A stretch of 64,000 bases of DNA from Copromyces sp. CBS 386.78 (taxonomy: Eukaryota; Ascomycota; Sordariomycetes; Sordariales; Sordariaceae). The notes below the pieces were generated by a model. That model saw only the letters and a program-made list of their open reading frames with translations. It ran no database searches and had not been told where the DNA came from. Position 1 is the stretch's first letter; each line of letters starts with the position of its first letter. The DNA lies in assembly GCA_030685235.1 (NCBI GenBank), contig MU839229.1, positions 1 through 64,000 on the forward strand, read 5' to 3'. Position numbers and translations under genes: made by a program. This document shows positions 35,566-46,100 of this stretch, piece by piece.

Positions 35566-36286
35566 AACATAGTCTTTCCTTGGGCGGAGCCGGATATGCC
35601 CCAGGAAGACAGTGAAACGCCCATCTTCTAAAATACTTATTTGTTTAATGTTTTAGAATCGAAATTGCTTCCTTACTAGAGGTCCGTGCGGACCTCTAGC
35701 CGGAAATCTTACACTTTTAATTTAATTTTTTTTTTTGAATTTTTTAATTTTTTAAATTCTTTTTTTTAATTTTTTTTTTTTTTTATCTTTACCGACTATC
35801 CACGGTCACATCCTTCACAGTCGCATTTACCACGGTGAGTCGCATTCACCGCCGTCAGATTCACCGCGGTCGGCCGGGATTCACCGCAATCGCATTCACG
35901 GTCGCATTCTAACAAAAAAACTCTTCTTTTCGATTTTTCTCAACCACCAAGCCTCGTACCACGATGTAAAAAGTACCAAAATGACCGCATAATTGAGGCG
36001 AACATTTTGACGGTTTTTTCATTTGGATGCATCTTTTTATTGAGAAGAGGTGCTGCCGAGAGTTTGATGCAAAGGCCTCCCGAGTTTGGCAACTCGATAG
36101 AATTTCCTAATTGGGAATATAGGCTCCGCAATTATTTGCACTCGGATTACTGTAGATAGAACCGCCGCTCCTTCCAATTTCGGCGCTGAGGTGGGCTCAC
36201 GGACCACGACCTTTGGTGCGGTTCTTTCGTAACACCTTTGGTAAGCCCGACCTCAGCGCCTCCACGGTGGAAGGATGGGCGTTTCA
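35566..36286 (-). mobile_element. Helentron-like element A3, 721 bp, nested in B3
   Basis: Minus orientation, TGAAACGCCCATCC at the right and hairpin plus GACTATGTT at the left. B1 provides the empty site: ATATAATAACTTATAG there, ATATAAT plus AATTTATAG here. So it inserted with no target duplication. It contains the perfect palindrome at 35676-35699 and diverged CCGCGGT repeats. Shortest A copy. Confidence 0.82.
35676..35699. other. Perfect 11 bp inverted repeat (CTAGAGGTCCG)
   Basis: CTAGAGGTCCG, loop TG, CGGACCTCTAG. This is the AGAGGTCCGTGCG block of the shared module; here alone it forms a complete palindrome, whereas in other copies (GCGCCCTCT) the right arm is shorter. Confidence 0.85.
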
Positions 36287-36426
36287 ATTATATATTTAAA
36301 TTCTAGTACCCTTAAAGTATTTTAATTTTAAATTTTTTTTCTAAATTATTTAAATTATTTTATTTCTAAGGTATTCCTCCAAGTTATCTTATTTCTATAT
36401 TATTTTTGTAAATTATTTTTGTAAAT

Positions 36427-36524
36427 TATTTTTATTTTTATTTTTATTTTTATTTTTATTTTTATTTTTATTTTTATTTTTATTTTTATTTTTATTTTTA
36501 TTTTTATTTTTATTTTTATTTTTA

Positions 36525-36555
<31 letters not shown>

Positions 36556-36575
36556 TCATTTTTATTTTTATTTTT
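36427..36575 (-). repeat. (AAAAAT)n hexamer array in B3
   Basis: Twenty-odd perfect TTTTTA units on the plus strand, interrupted once by TTTTATTTCA. Confidence 0.93.
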
Positions 36576-39500
36576 CTTATTATTTTACTAAAAACCCATT
36601 TAGTAAATTTTTTAAACTAAGATATCCCCTTACTTAGAGGGCGCACGGACCTCTAGCCGGGTTCAAAATAACCGCTATCTTTCGCTGAACATTTTGGTAT
36701 CCTTTTTATTTTTAAGGTTAAAGTTATTAGTAAAAGGAAAAACTTATCCGGGGGATACCCCCGGGGACCCCCGTACGTCTACCGTTACGTACGTAAAGAT
36801 TACGTGCGTAAAGATTTTTTATTTTTAGGATTAAAATTATTAATAAGAGAAAAAACTTATCCGGGGGATACGCCCGGGGACGCCCGTACGTCTACCGTTA
36901 CGTATATAAAAATTACATACGTAAAAATCACGTACATAAAGATCACGTGCGCGTAAAGCGAGTACGGGCGCCGGGGTACGAAAGTTCTAATTAATAATAA
37001 GAACGGGCTGTAAAAAGTTCTAACTAATCCTAATTGAGGAATCGAAATTTAATGGACTAATTATAGGGCGAAAAACTTATAGGGATTATTAATAAGGGTC
37101 TCGCCCTATTACAGAGAAGCTCCGCTATGCTCGCTCACTTCGTATAAACACTCCATTCTCTAACCATAACAGCTACGCTTCAATAATTAGGAGAACCTTA
37201 CTAAGTTAATTTACTTTAATTATACCCTCAACCGGAAGTTTTATAATAAATTCTTTATAGTAAATCTTCTAAAAAATTACCGCGCCTATATAATTAAAAT
37301 ATAATACTTTATAACTAAATACGAATAGACTTTTAAATTTAAAAAGGACTATTATAAAACTTTTATTCTTTAAAAAAGCGCTCTTAGAATAGCGGTATTT
37401 ACTTTCTTACTTCAAATATTAATATTTAATAATTTAATACTTCTTATTAATAAATTTATTCCTTTTCTTTTTCGATTAATAATTATCCCTTTAATTACAA
37501 TAGTAATACTATTATAGGATTTATTCGAATCGGTACGTTTAATAGAGGTTATAGTAATTAGGGGCGAGGCGGTTTAAATTCGGCTACTTCTTCTAGACGT
37601 ACTAAATAGGTCTTTAATAAGGAGCGTTAGAAGCGTAGGGATAGTAACTTATATTTCCGTTACGGAACTTCTAATTATCGGGTAAATAATTATCCTTATT
37701 TACTTATAATCCTTCCTAATAATAATAATAACGGGGTTTATATTTAAATAATTACTACCGAAGTCCCTCTACTCTTAAAGGACGATAACAAATAAGATTC
37801 CGCTTTTAAATAAGGAAAAAAAATAGTTCCGGAGCGAAGTCGGGCCCCGGAGTTTAAAAATATATTAAATAAAATAGAAGAATTTAAATTAAATGCGTAA
37901 CTAGAAATAGAATTTACATTAATTCTACTTATTATTAACAACTATAATTTATTCTACGTCTTCGTTAATAAGGGTTACTAATATTATACTACAATTAATA
38001 AAAAGATTATTAAAGACCTTTAAATTCTAGTCGTCCCTATTAAATCTTATTATATAAAAGGGGTTTCCGCGGCTATAGAAGGCGCTACTATTTAAGGTCT
38101 TACTTATTTCCTAATAGAAGTAGACGGTTACGTCTATTTAATTTGTATTTATATTATTTTTCTATTAGAATTCCCAATTATTTTAAGGAAACTATAATTT
38201 AAAACTATACGTACTTATTCCGTTCTTTATAAAAAGCGGATATATATAGGTATTATAAATTATTAAATCCTATATATCGGATGAGAATAGATTTTAGACA
38301 CGGAATTTATTAGAAATATTAAGTCTATTATCTACGTAACGGCTATTACCTTTATAAATTATATCCGAAGGATTAAAAAGGAATTTAAAGGTAGGGTAGT
38401 AGAAGAAGTTATTTATACTATAAGTTTAAAGGACGTTGAAAAGGCTTTACGGCCGAAAAACATTTATACCGAAGAATAATTCCGGAAAATAACCTTAAAA
38501 AATATTATAACTGCCTTCCCTTATAAATAAAGTAGGAAGCCGATAAATTTAACCCTTATCGTCCCGGAATTAATTACAAAATTGAAATTAAGAAAAATAA
38601 AAACGGTAAAAAATTACCAATCCCTTTTAATCTATTTTATAATATAACTTACGAGGAATTCCTAATTTTTAAAAAGACTATTAAGGATTTACTAAATAAG
38701 GGTTTTATCTATACTAATAGTTTAAAAGCGGGAGCCCTAATGCTTTTCGTACGGAAGTCGGGCGGCGGACTTCGTTTTTATTATAATTACTATACCCTTA
38801 ATGCTATTATATAAGCAGACCGTTATTCGTTACTACTTATTAGCGAAACGTTCTACGTTTTAAAAAGGGTTAAATAATATACGAAAATTAATATCATATA
38901 AGCGTTCTATAAAATTCGGATAATTACAAGTAAGGAATAGAAAACGGTATTTCGAATACGATATAAATTATTCGAATAATTAGTTATACCCTTTAAGTTA
39001 ATTAGCGTACTAATAATATTCTAACAGTATATTAATTATATTTTTTATAAATATTTTAATAAATTTTATATAACTTATATAAATAATATATTTATTTATA
39101 CTTTGGGTACTAAAGAGGATTATAAAGCTAAAATCTATTTAATATTAAAGAAGTTCCTTAATGTAAATTTTTATTTAGACCTAGATAAATATGAATTTAC
39201 TATTAAGAAGGTTAAATATTTTAATTTTATTATTTAAGTAAGTATTAGAATATAAACTAACTTTGAAAAGGTTAAAGCTATTTTCGAATAGCTTCCCCCT
39301 AATTCCTAGAAGGGCGTTCGCAATTTCCTTAACTTTATTAATTACTATAAAATATTTATACCCCAATTTTCAAAGGTCCTAGCCCCGTTAATAATACTTA
39401 TTAAGAAGGGAATAGCCTTTAAATAAATTAAAGAGTATAAAAGTATTTTCTAATTATTTAAAATACTATTTACGAAGGCCCCAATCCTTATAGAATTTAA

Positions 39501-39784
39501 CCCTAATAGGAAAACGTTTTTAGAAACGGACTATAATAGCTTTACGTTAGGCGGAATTATTTTATAAGAGGTTAATAAATTTAGTAAACAGGCCGTTATT
39601 AATTATTATTTACGGAAATTGAACATTGTAAAGCGGAATTACCCTATTTACAATAATGAAATATTTACAATTATTAATTATTTAAAATAATAATCGGCCG
39701 AACTATATAGTTATAAATCCTTTACTATCTTTATTAACTATTAGAATCTAAAATATTTTATAAAAACGTAGCGGCTTTCTAAAT

Positions 39785-40383
39785 AAGAAAGTCTAACCGT
39801 ACGGTCACCATTATCTATCCGTACGGTAATCCACTTTTTTCCCCCATACAAACCCCTAACCCTACCGCCTCGTCCCCGTCAACACTAGTCCCGCACGTAC
39901 CGCAACCGCCAAGCTCCCAGATTTCAACCCATTACACATTCTAACCCCTGCACAGCACACGTATCGCTAACAGCTATAACAACCTATCAGCAATTATCAC
40001 GCCTATCAGCGATTGTCACGGCTATCAATAACTGTCACGCCTATCAGCGATTAACTATCAACAATTGTCACAGCTATCAGCGTTTATCACGCCTGTCAAC
40101 GATTATCACAACTATCAGCGATTGTCACGGCTGTCAGCGATTATCACAGCTGTCAGTAACTATCACGCCTATCAACGATTGGCTATCAGCGATTGTCACG
40201 GCTATCAATAACTATCACAGTCTGATGTCATATATAAAAGAATAGTAATAGCCAAATTTCTAAATGAAATTTTCGAAAGAATACATGTGACATCTGTGGC
40301 CGCACGAGGGTTAGGGATATGTGTGAGGGAAAAAGTAGATCACCGTACGGATAGATAATGGTAACCGTACGGTTAGACTTTCT
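39785..40383. mobile_element. hAT-like MITE M39 (CCGTACGG doublet), 599 bp
   Basis: Perfect 8 bp TSD TTCTAAAT (39777-39784, 40384-40391). TIR: (G)AGAAAGTCTAACCGTACGGT then ATCTATCCGTACGG, i.e. two palindromic CCGTACGG sites per end. The core is a minisatellite. Inserted in G5 RNase H. No genes. Confidence 0.93.
39965..40215 (+). repeat. 18-19 bp minisatellite (TATCAGCGATTGTCACGGC)n
   Basis: About 13 degenerate units inside M39, alternating CTATCAGCGATT and GTCACGGC/GTCACGCC. Related to the 9 bp array of E3. Confidence 0.88.
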
Positions 40384-41289
40384 CTTCTAAATAGTAAGCC
40401 CATTAGGCCGAATATTTATTATGATTTAATTTTAATATTAAATATTAATTAGGTAAAGAAGGGGTAGTTCCCGACGCTTTATTCCGCCGAGAATAGGATA
40501 TATTTACTAAATAAGACTTCGAATCTTATAATTTATAAATAATACCGGATTCTGTTCTTAAATTTTATAGCCTACTTTATATTTCCGTTTCCTAAATTGT
40601 TTATACTAGGAAGGAAGGTATAAAAGTATTTGAAAATCCGGATTTACAATACTTTTAAAATTAAACGGCCCTTAAATATTCTTTATACTAATAAATTAAA
40701 ACGGTAATTTAAAATAATAAACAATATTTCGACCCTTCCTTAAAATTTAAAATATAAATTACCAACTATAATATTAACTCCTATAATTAATTCTACTATT
40801 AGGGCCGCCTTTAAATTCTTAGAGCGCCTATTTATACTAAATCCCATTTTATTAACTTTTTAGACTAGTCCTAGCAATTTAATACCTTCCGTACAACTCT
40901 TATTTAAATTACCTATAATTCCTATATTTTCGGTTACTTAAAAAGAAAAAGTACTATAGTAGTACTTATCTAATATCTTTATTAGCCGTTCATAGGGGCT
41001 TATATTTAATAATTCCTTTACAATTATTATATTTATAGTTCTATAAAAATCAGGAAAGAGTAAAAATAGGGTTTCCTACGACTATTATTAATCCTAAAAT
41101 AGTTTAATAGAAAGATTTAAATAGATTTTATTATAAACTTCCTAAATTCGAATAATAATAATAATAATAGTCTTATTCCCTATGCTACTTATCTATAGCG
41201 CCTTATTGGTATGGGGTACTTCTCCTAGTTCTCTAGAGGAAACTGTGCGGCGATAAGCGCCGTCGGATAAAAACCGCCAATTCCTTTCG

Positions 41290-44200
41290 GTCGCGAATAA
41301 ATCGCGCCTACTCTATTTCGATTCTATTTATAGCGGTACTTACCTACCGTTTTAGTAAATAAGCTATTTCCCCTTTACCGCCTTTAATTGAATATTATAA
41401 TAATTAAAATACTATTCTTATACGCCGCTCCTTCTTTTTAAACCGCTTATAATAATCGTCCCTTCCTTATTATTTACTTTTATTTCCGCTTTATTATTAT
41501 CCCTTAAACTTTTATAATTCTATTAAAATTTATATAAATATAAAGGCCACTTCCTTCCTTCTATAAAAATTCTTCTTCGCTACTATTTTTTAAATTTCTC
41601 CTTCTTCTTTATTTAATTAACTTTCAAAATAGCGTCTTCTTCTACTAACCGTATTCCCGACCGTCCTCCTAACTATATATTTAATCCCTTAAGCTTTATA
41701 ATTCGTATTAATTATAATATTATTAAGCGTAATATTAATTTCGTCCGTATAATAGATTCCCTATCCCTTAAACTCCTCCGTTCCCTTACGCCCCCTTCTA
41801 CCCTAACGCCCAAATTCTAATCCCTCGTCCGAATATTAATTTTTAACCCCGTTTTTAACTTTCCTTCCGGCCGGTAAATCCTCTTTATCCTTATATTCGC
41901 CTCCTCTCCTCCCTACTAACTATATTAATTAATACCGTCCGTTATATTTTCTACTTCTATTATAATATAAAATTTGCCGACTATATTTATAATACCCCGT
42001 CCTTTAATATAATTATATTTCGTACGCTCTTCGTAGAATATACTTATTATATTAATACTAAAAGTAAATTTCCTCCTATAATCTTCTTTTCGTTTCCTTC
42101 TCTAATATTCTTCAAAACGCCGGCAAATAGAATACTATTTATCCTATTACTAATACAAAATATATATTAAATATTCGATTAGGTTATTATAATAAATATA
42201 ATACCGTTTAAATTACAGTTATTATTTTATTCCGTTCTTAAAACGATTTTAATCCTTTAATTCATTATTTTTATAACGCTTATATTAATTTCTTTAAAAA
42301 TATATGTAAACGCCTAATAAAAAATAATCTCTTATACGACCCTAATATCTTTCTTCGCTACCGGAATATAAAAGTTAAAAATTATTAGCGTAAAAAATAT
42401 TATGAAATATTTTTAGCCAATTATCTTTCTATTCCCGTTTTCGGCTCTAATAGAGGAAATATTAATACTAATTCCCTAATAGTAATTAATAACCCTATCG
42501 GTCCCCTTCCAACTAACGAAGATTAAATTTATTAGTATTATAAAATTATTAGGAATTAAGAATTAATATTTAATTTATTCCGTAAACTCTTGGCCCGCGA
42601 AGAATATTAATTAATTATTTCGGTACTACCTTCGTAATTAAGTAATTATTATAATTAATATAATTTAATTCCTTTTCTTCCTATTTCTCCCGTACTTTTT
42701 TATTCTAATATTATAATCGAATATATTTATAAATATTATATAAATTTATTATACTACTCTCCCTCTAATTTAATTACTAAATAATATTCGTTTAACTTAC
42801 TAAACTGTAATATTTATAAAAGGATTCTCTTAATTCGGGTTCCGTCGTCTAAATAAATTTAGAATTCTTCTTTCGTCTATAATTAATCGGTCGCTATTAT
42901 CTAATAATCAGCTATCTATAAGTAATTTAGGACGATATACGCAAAAATTTCTTTATTTATTCCGTAAAAGTAAATTAATATTATAATATCCGGAACTTTC
43001 TTCTAGAAGAGGAAAGACCGGAGGCCGATAACTTCCGTCCTTACTTAGGTAAAAAGGGAATTCTTCGCTTTAAATAATAAATATTATTTATTTTCGTTTT
43101 CTAATTATTAGGCTTCCTTTTTTTTTCGCTTCGTACCGATTATATACTATTTTATAGTATTACTATTAAATTTTAAGTTGAAGTTGGCGATAGTAAATTC
43201 GTACTATCGGCCTAATTTAATTGCTACTACCGCTAATTAATAATTATAGCGCAATATTTACTCTCTTATCGTTATTTCTTCCAATTACCTTTTATAATCT
43301 ATAATAATTAATTTTAATACTTGTAACGGGGGTAGTAGCGCTTCTATTTCCGGGGGCGGGCCTATTATAATTATTAGAAATTTCTCCGTTAGTACTTATT
43401 TTTTAATTTATTTAATTTTAATAGTATTACTTTTTAATCTATCGGCGGATAGCCGACCTTTTACTCTCCTTATTTAAATATAGTTAACTACTTAAATTAT
43501 AGTCCTTTAAACGAACCCTACTTAGTTCGTACGGGTAAACTTTTCTTCGAAAATTCTAATTTACTTATTAAAATAGAAGTTAAGTAGCGGATAAAAGGTT
43601 TCTATTTCTAGGTTCTTTATTAGTATAATTTTATACACCCCGGTAATAATTTTTAAATATTTAGTTTAATATTTAGCTAATTTAATCGCTATCCTTCGTA
43701 GTTTATTATAAATTTCGGTCGGTTAATAGAAAATTAATATTTTATATATAATTATATTTTAAATATATTTAATATAAATCTCCTTTATTTATATAAAAGA
43801 ATAACCCTAAATTTTCGCCGCTAATTATATTAATATATTCGTTTACGTAGTTAAATTTTTTTTTACTACTTTTATATATATTTGGTAATTAAATTTCTAA
43901 TGTAGCTAAACCCTAAGGAATTTAATCGATTCCGTTAATTTAAATACGATTTCTTCGATTTAGAAAATTTCCGTTCTTAATTCCTTTATCCGTATAAAAT
44001 ATATAAATTCTGTTTTATTTATTTCGAATTCTATCCCTTTTTCAATTATTTAACCCGAATAAATATCCTATATTATTTAGAACGTCCGATAATTTTCTTC
44101 GGTAATTTTAATTATTATGATAATATTAGTATTATTGGTAAAGCCGATGGTAATTACGTTTTAAATAATAGTTAGCTTATAGAATAATAAAGTAATAAAA

Positions 44201-46100
44201 AGAATAAAAAGGATTAGTAAGAGGGGGGAGCTTTATAGTACGCTTATTATAATATTATAAAGTTAGGAAATTTCGTTATCGAAGAAAAAAGAATATTTTT
44301 TTCCCGGTAATAAAATTATCAATTTATTAAAAGATTTATTGCGGGAATTATATTTTTTATAGCGTATATAAGAGTTATTTATAATTAGTTCTATTAAATA
44401 CGCTCTTTAAATCGAAGAATATAAGAAATATTACGGTTTTAAACTTTTATATTATATAAACCGTATTAATAATTATTCGGACGGTAAATTTAGTTAAACG
44501 GTTTACTTAATTACCTATTTAGCTTTCCGGGAAGAAATTATACTTTTCCGCTACTTATATTAATTTCTTTACTATAAAAGCTTCCAAAATTTTTCTAATA
44601 TTATTTAAAAGCGATATAGGCTTCTATACCCCGGTTAATTTTTATTATTCGGCACTTTTTTTAAGTTTTTTAAAAATAATTATTTTCGTATTCTTAAATT
44701 ATTAGGGGAAATATCCGAACCGGAAGTTCGTTATAGTAAGAATTGCTATCGCCTATTTAAATAATTTCCTATATATTTTTAAAAATTTATTTGAAAATTA
44801 GTCGATACCTGGTACTTTATTTGGCGCTATTTTCGAAAGGATTTCCCGAATATTTTCTTTAATAATTAAATTATTAATAAGTACCGGGGTATCGCCGTTT
44901 AGTAATTAAATCCAATTTAGTAAATAGTTCGTCGGGACTTCTACTTTTAGGAAGAAATAGTCGGTAAGAATATTTATTTTACTATTATAATTTTGAATTT
45001 CGTTCGCCCGTTCATTTTATTTAAAAGGTAGTAATTTTAGCGGATTTATTAAATAATAATTTCGTATTTTAATTTACTTTTTTAATAATTAAAGTTTATT
45101 CAAGTCTTTTAATATATTTATAATATAATTATACTACTTCGCTCTTTAAATTTTCGTAATAAATTTCTTTTTTTTTATTACTACTTCTATAAACTTTCTC
45201 TAATTTAAAGGCGTCTAATTCTTAAACTATATTTACTATTTCTACTATATTTCTTTCGTTACTATTTTATATTTTAAATTTTATTAATCTACTTATTTTC
45301 CTCGACTTCTTTTTCGGTATAGGACGAATTCTTCCGTAATATTAACGAATTTACTATTAAATTTATTAAATTTTAATTCGAATTCTTCTATTATTTTAAT
45401 TTTCTGGTGTTGGATCGAAGGCGGTAGAGGGGAAGTGGCTTGTTTGCTGAGGCGGTGGGTGAGCACCGCTATAGATGGAATTGAGATGGAGTAGGCGCGA
45501 TTTATTCGCGACCGAAAGGAGCTGGCGGTTTTCATCCGACGGCGCTTATCGCCGCACGGTTTCCTCTAGAGAACCAGGAGAAGTACACCATGCCAATAAG
45601 GCCCTATAGATAAGTAGCATAGGGAATAAGACTATTATTTTTATTATTTTAATCCCCTTTAGGACCGATATTCGTTTTTCCGCCTCTTCCTATACCTTTT
45701 CCGCATTTATTAAACTTTAACTAAACTTTTTTTTTATTTCCGCTTTCCTATTACTTTTTTTTTTACTTAAATTTAAATTTCTTAAAGGTAGTAATCCAAA
45801 CCCGTTTGCCCGTACTATTATATTCCTTAATATTCAACTTCAATACCCTATAAAATTTATATATAATTAATTATTCTATTTTTCTCTCCTTTAATTACGT
45901 TCCCGAACTTCATTAATTCCCCGCGGGGGGTAATAAAGCTAAACTTCTATTACTGTACTTACATAAATAATTTTATAATGCCCGGGCTAATTTTATTCTT
46001 TAAATCCTAATTGGGGTAATGGAAGTTATAATCCCCTACGGCTATATATTACCCGGCCGGGGGTTTCTCCTCGAAAAATTTGAGGAAGGGAAATTCTTAT
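41290..46100 (-). pseudogene. L2 ORF2 (endonuclease, RT)
   Basis: See L2 for motif positions. The catalytic RT residues are Asn-Asn where FADD is expected. The frame is split by the nested LINE stub. The endonuclease block is the best preserved of the three LINE copies. The C-terminal region can be read from the stub at 45404-45643. Confidence 0.8.
45404..45643 (+). mobile_element. 5'-truncated LINE stub, little mutated, 240 bp
   Basis: Plus-oriented insertion in L2, flanked by a 13 bp TSD TTATTTTAAT(T/C)(T/C)(T/C). It keeps high GC and gives the clearest view of the LINE ORF2 C-terminus: from 45405 EVACLLRRWVSTAIDGIEME, one TAG (probably CAG), ARFIRDRKELAVFIRRRLSP, ending at a TAG at 45567-45569, followed by the 3' UTR and an interrupted (ATT)n tail. 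Confidence 0.92.

Larger units (their letters stand above)
35018..37182 (-). mobile_element. Helentron-like element B3, carrying nested A3
   Basis: Minus orientation. 5' end (right): TGAAGCGTAGCTGTTATGG; 3' end (left): hairpin and GACGATGTT. Without A3 it is about 1.44 kb. Flanks rejoin the G5 gag frame with no target duplication. From its 5' end it carries a conserved start (AGAATGGAGTGTTTA..CGAAGTGAGCGAG), a duplicated ~100 bp block with CCCCCGGGGA and ACGTACGTAA palindromes, the telomere-like module, (AAAAAT)n (36427-36575), and a 56 bp satellite. No transposase or Rep/helicase gene. Confidence 0.8.
34202..37740 (+). pseudogene. G5 gag (split by B3)
   Basis: Plus-strand gag following the leader. 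First part to 35017: VKGLIKVLNGNTTLGNRIKS near 34425, KDKEPFTTFLATFDDKILKV near 34950. B3 (35018-37182) interrupts; the frame continues exactly on the other side (VSN, then YN.ENLTKLIYFNYTLNR). A CCHC zinc knuckle is recognisable at about 37646-37696 as LYFRYGTSNYRVNNYPYL: the three Cys and the His of C-x2-C-x4-H-x4-C have all become Tyr by G-to-A or C-to-T change. TAA/TAG stops elsewhere. Capsid role inferred from family order. Confidence 0.78.
37741..41154 (+). pseudogene. G5 pol, first part (protease, RT, RNase H)
   Basis: Plus strand. Pre-RT linker with LRKIKTVKNYQ near 38590. RT: TYEEFLIFKKTIKDLLNKGF near 38650, MLFVRKSGGGLRFYYNYYTL near 38740-38800, FRIRYKLFE near 38950, TYINNIFIYT at 39072-39101 (catalytic Y-L-D-D turned to Y-I-N-N). 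RNase H: LETDYNSFTLGGIIL near 39520, then NYPIYNNEIFTIINYLK near 39640. MITE M39 interrupts at 39785. Coding resumes to 41154, where LINE L2 is inserted. Stops are RIP-type. Order and motifs are those of a chromovirus-like gypsy. Confidence 0.85.
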
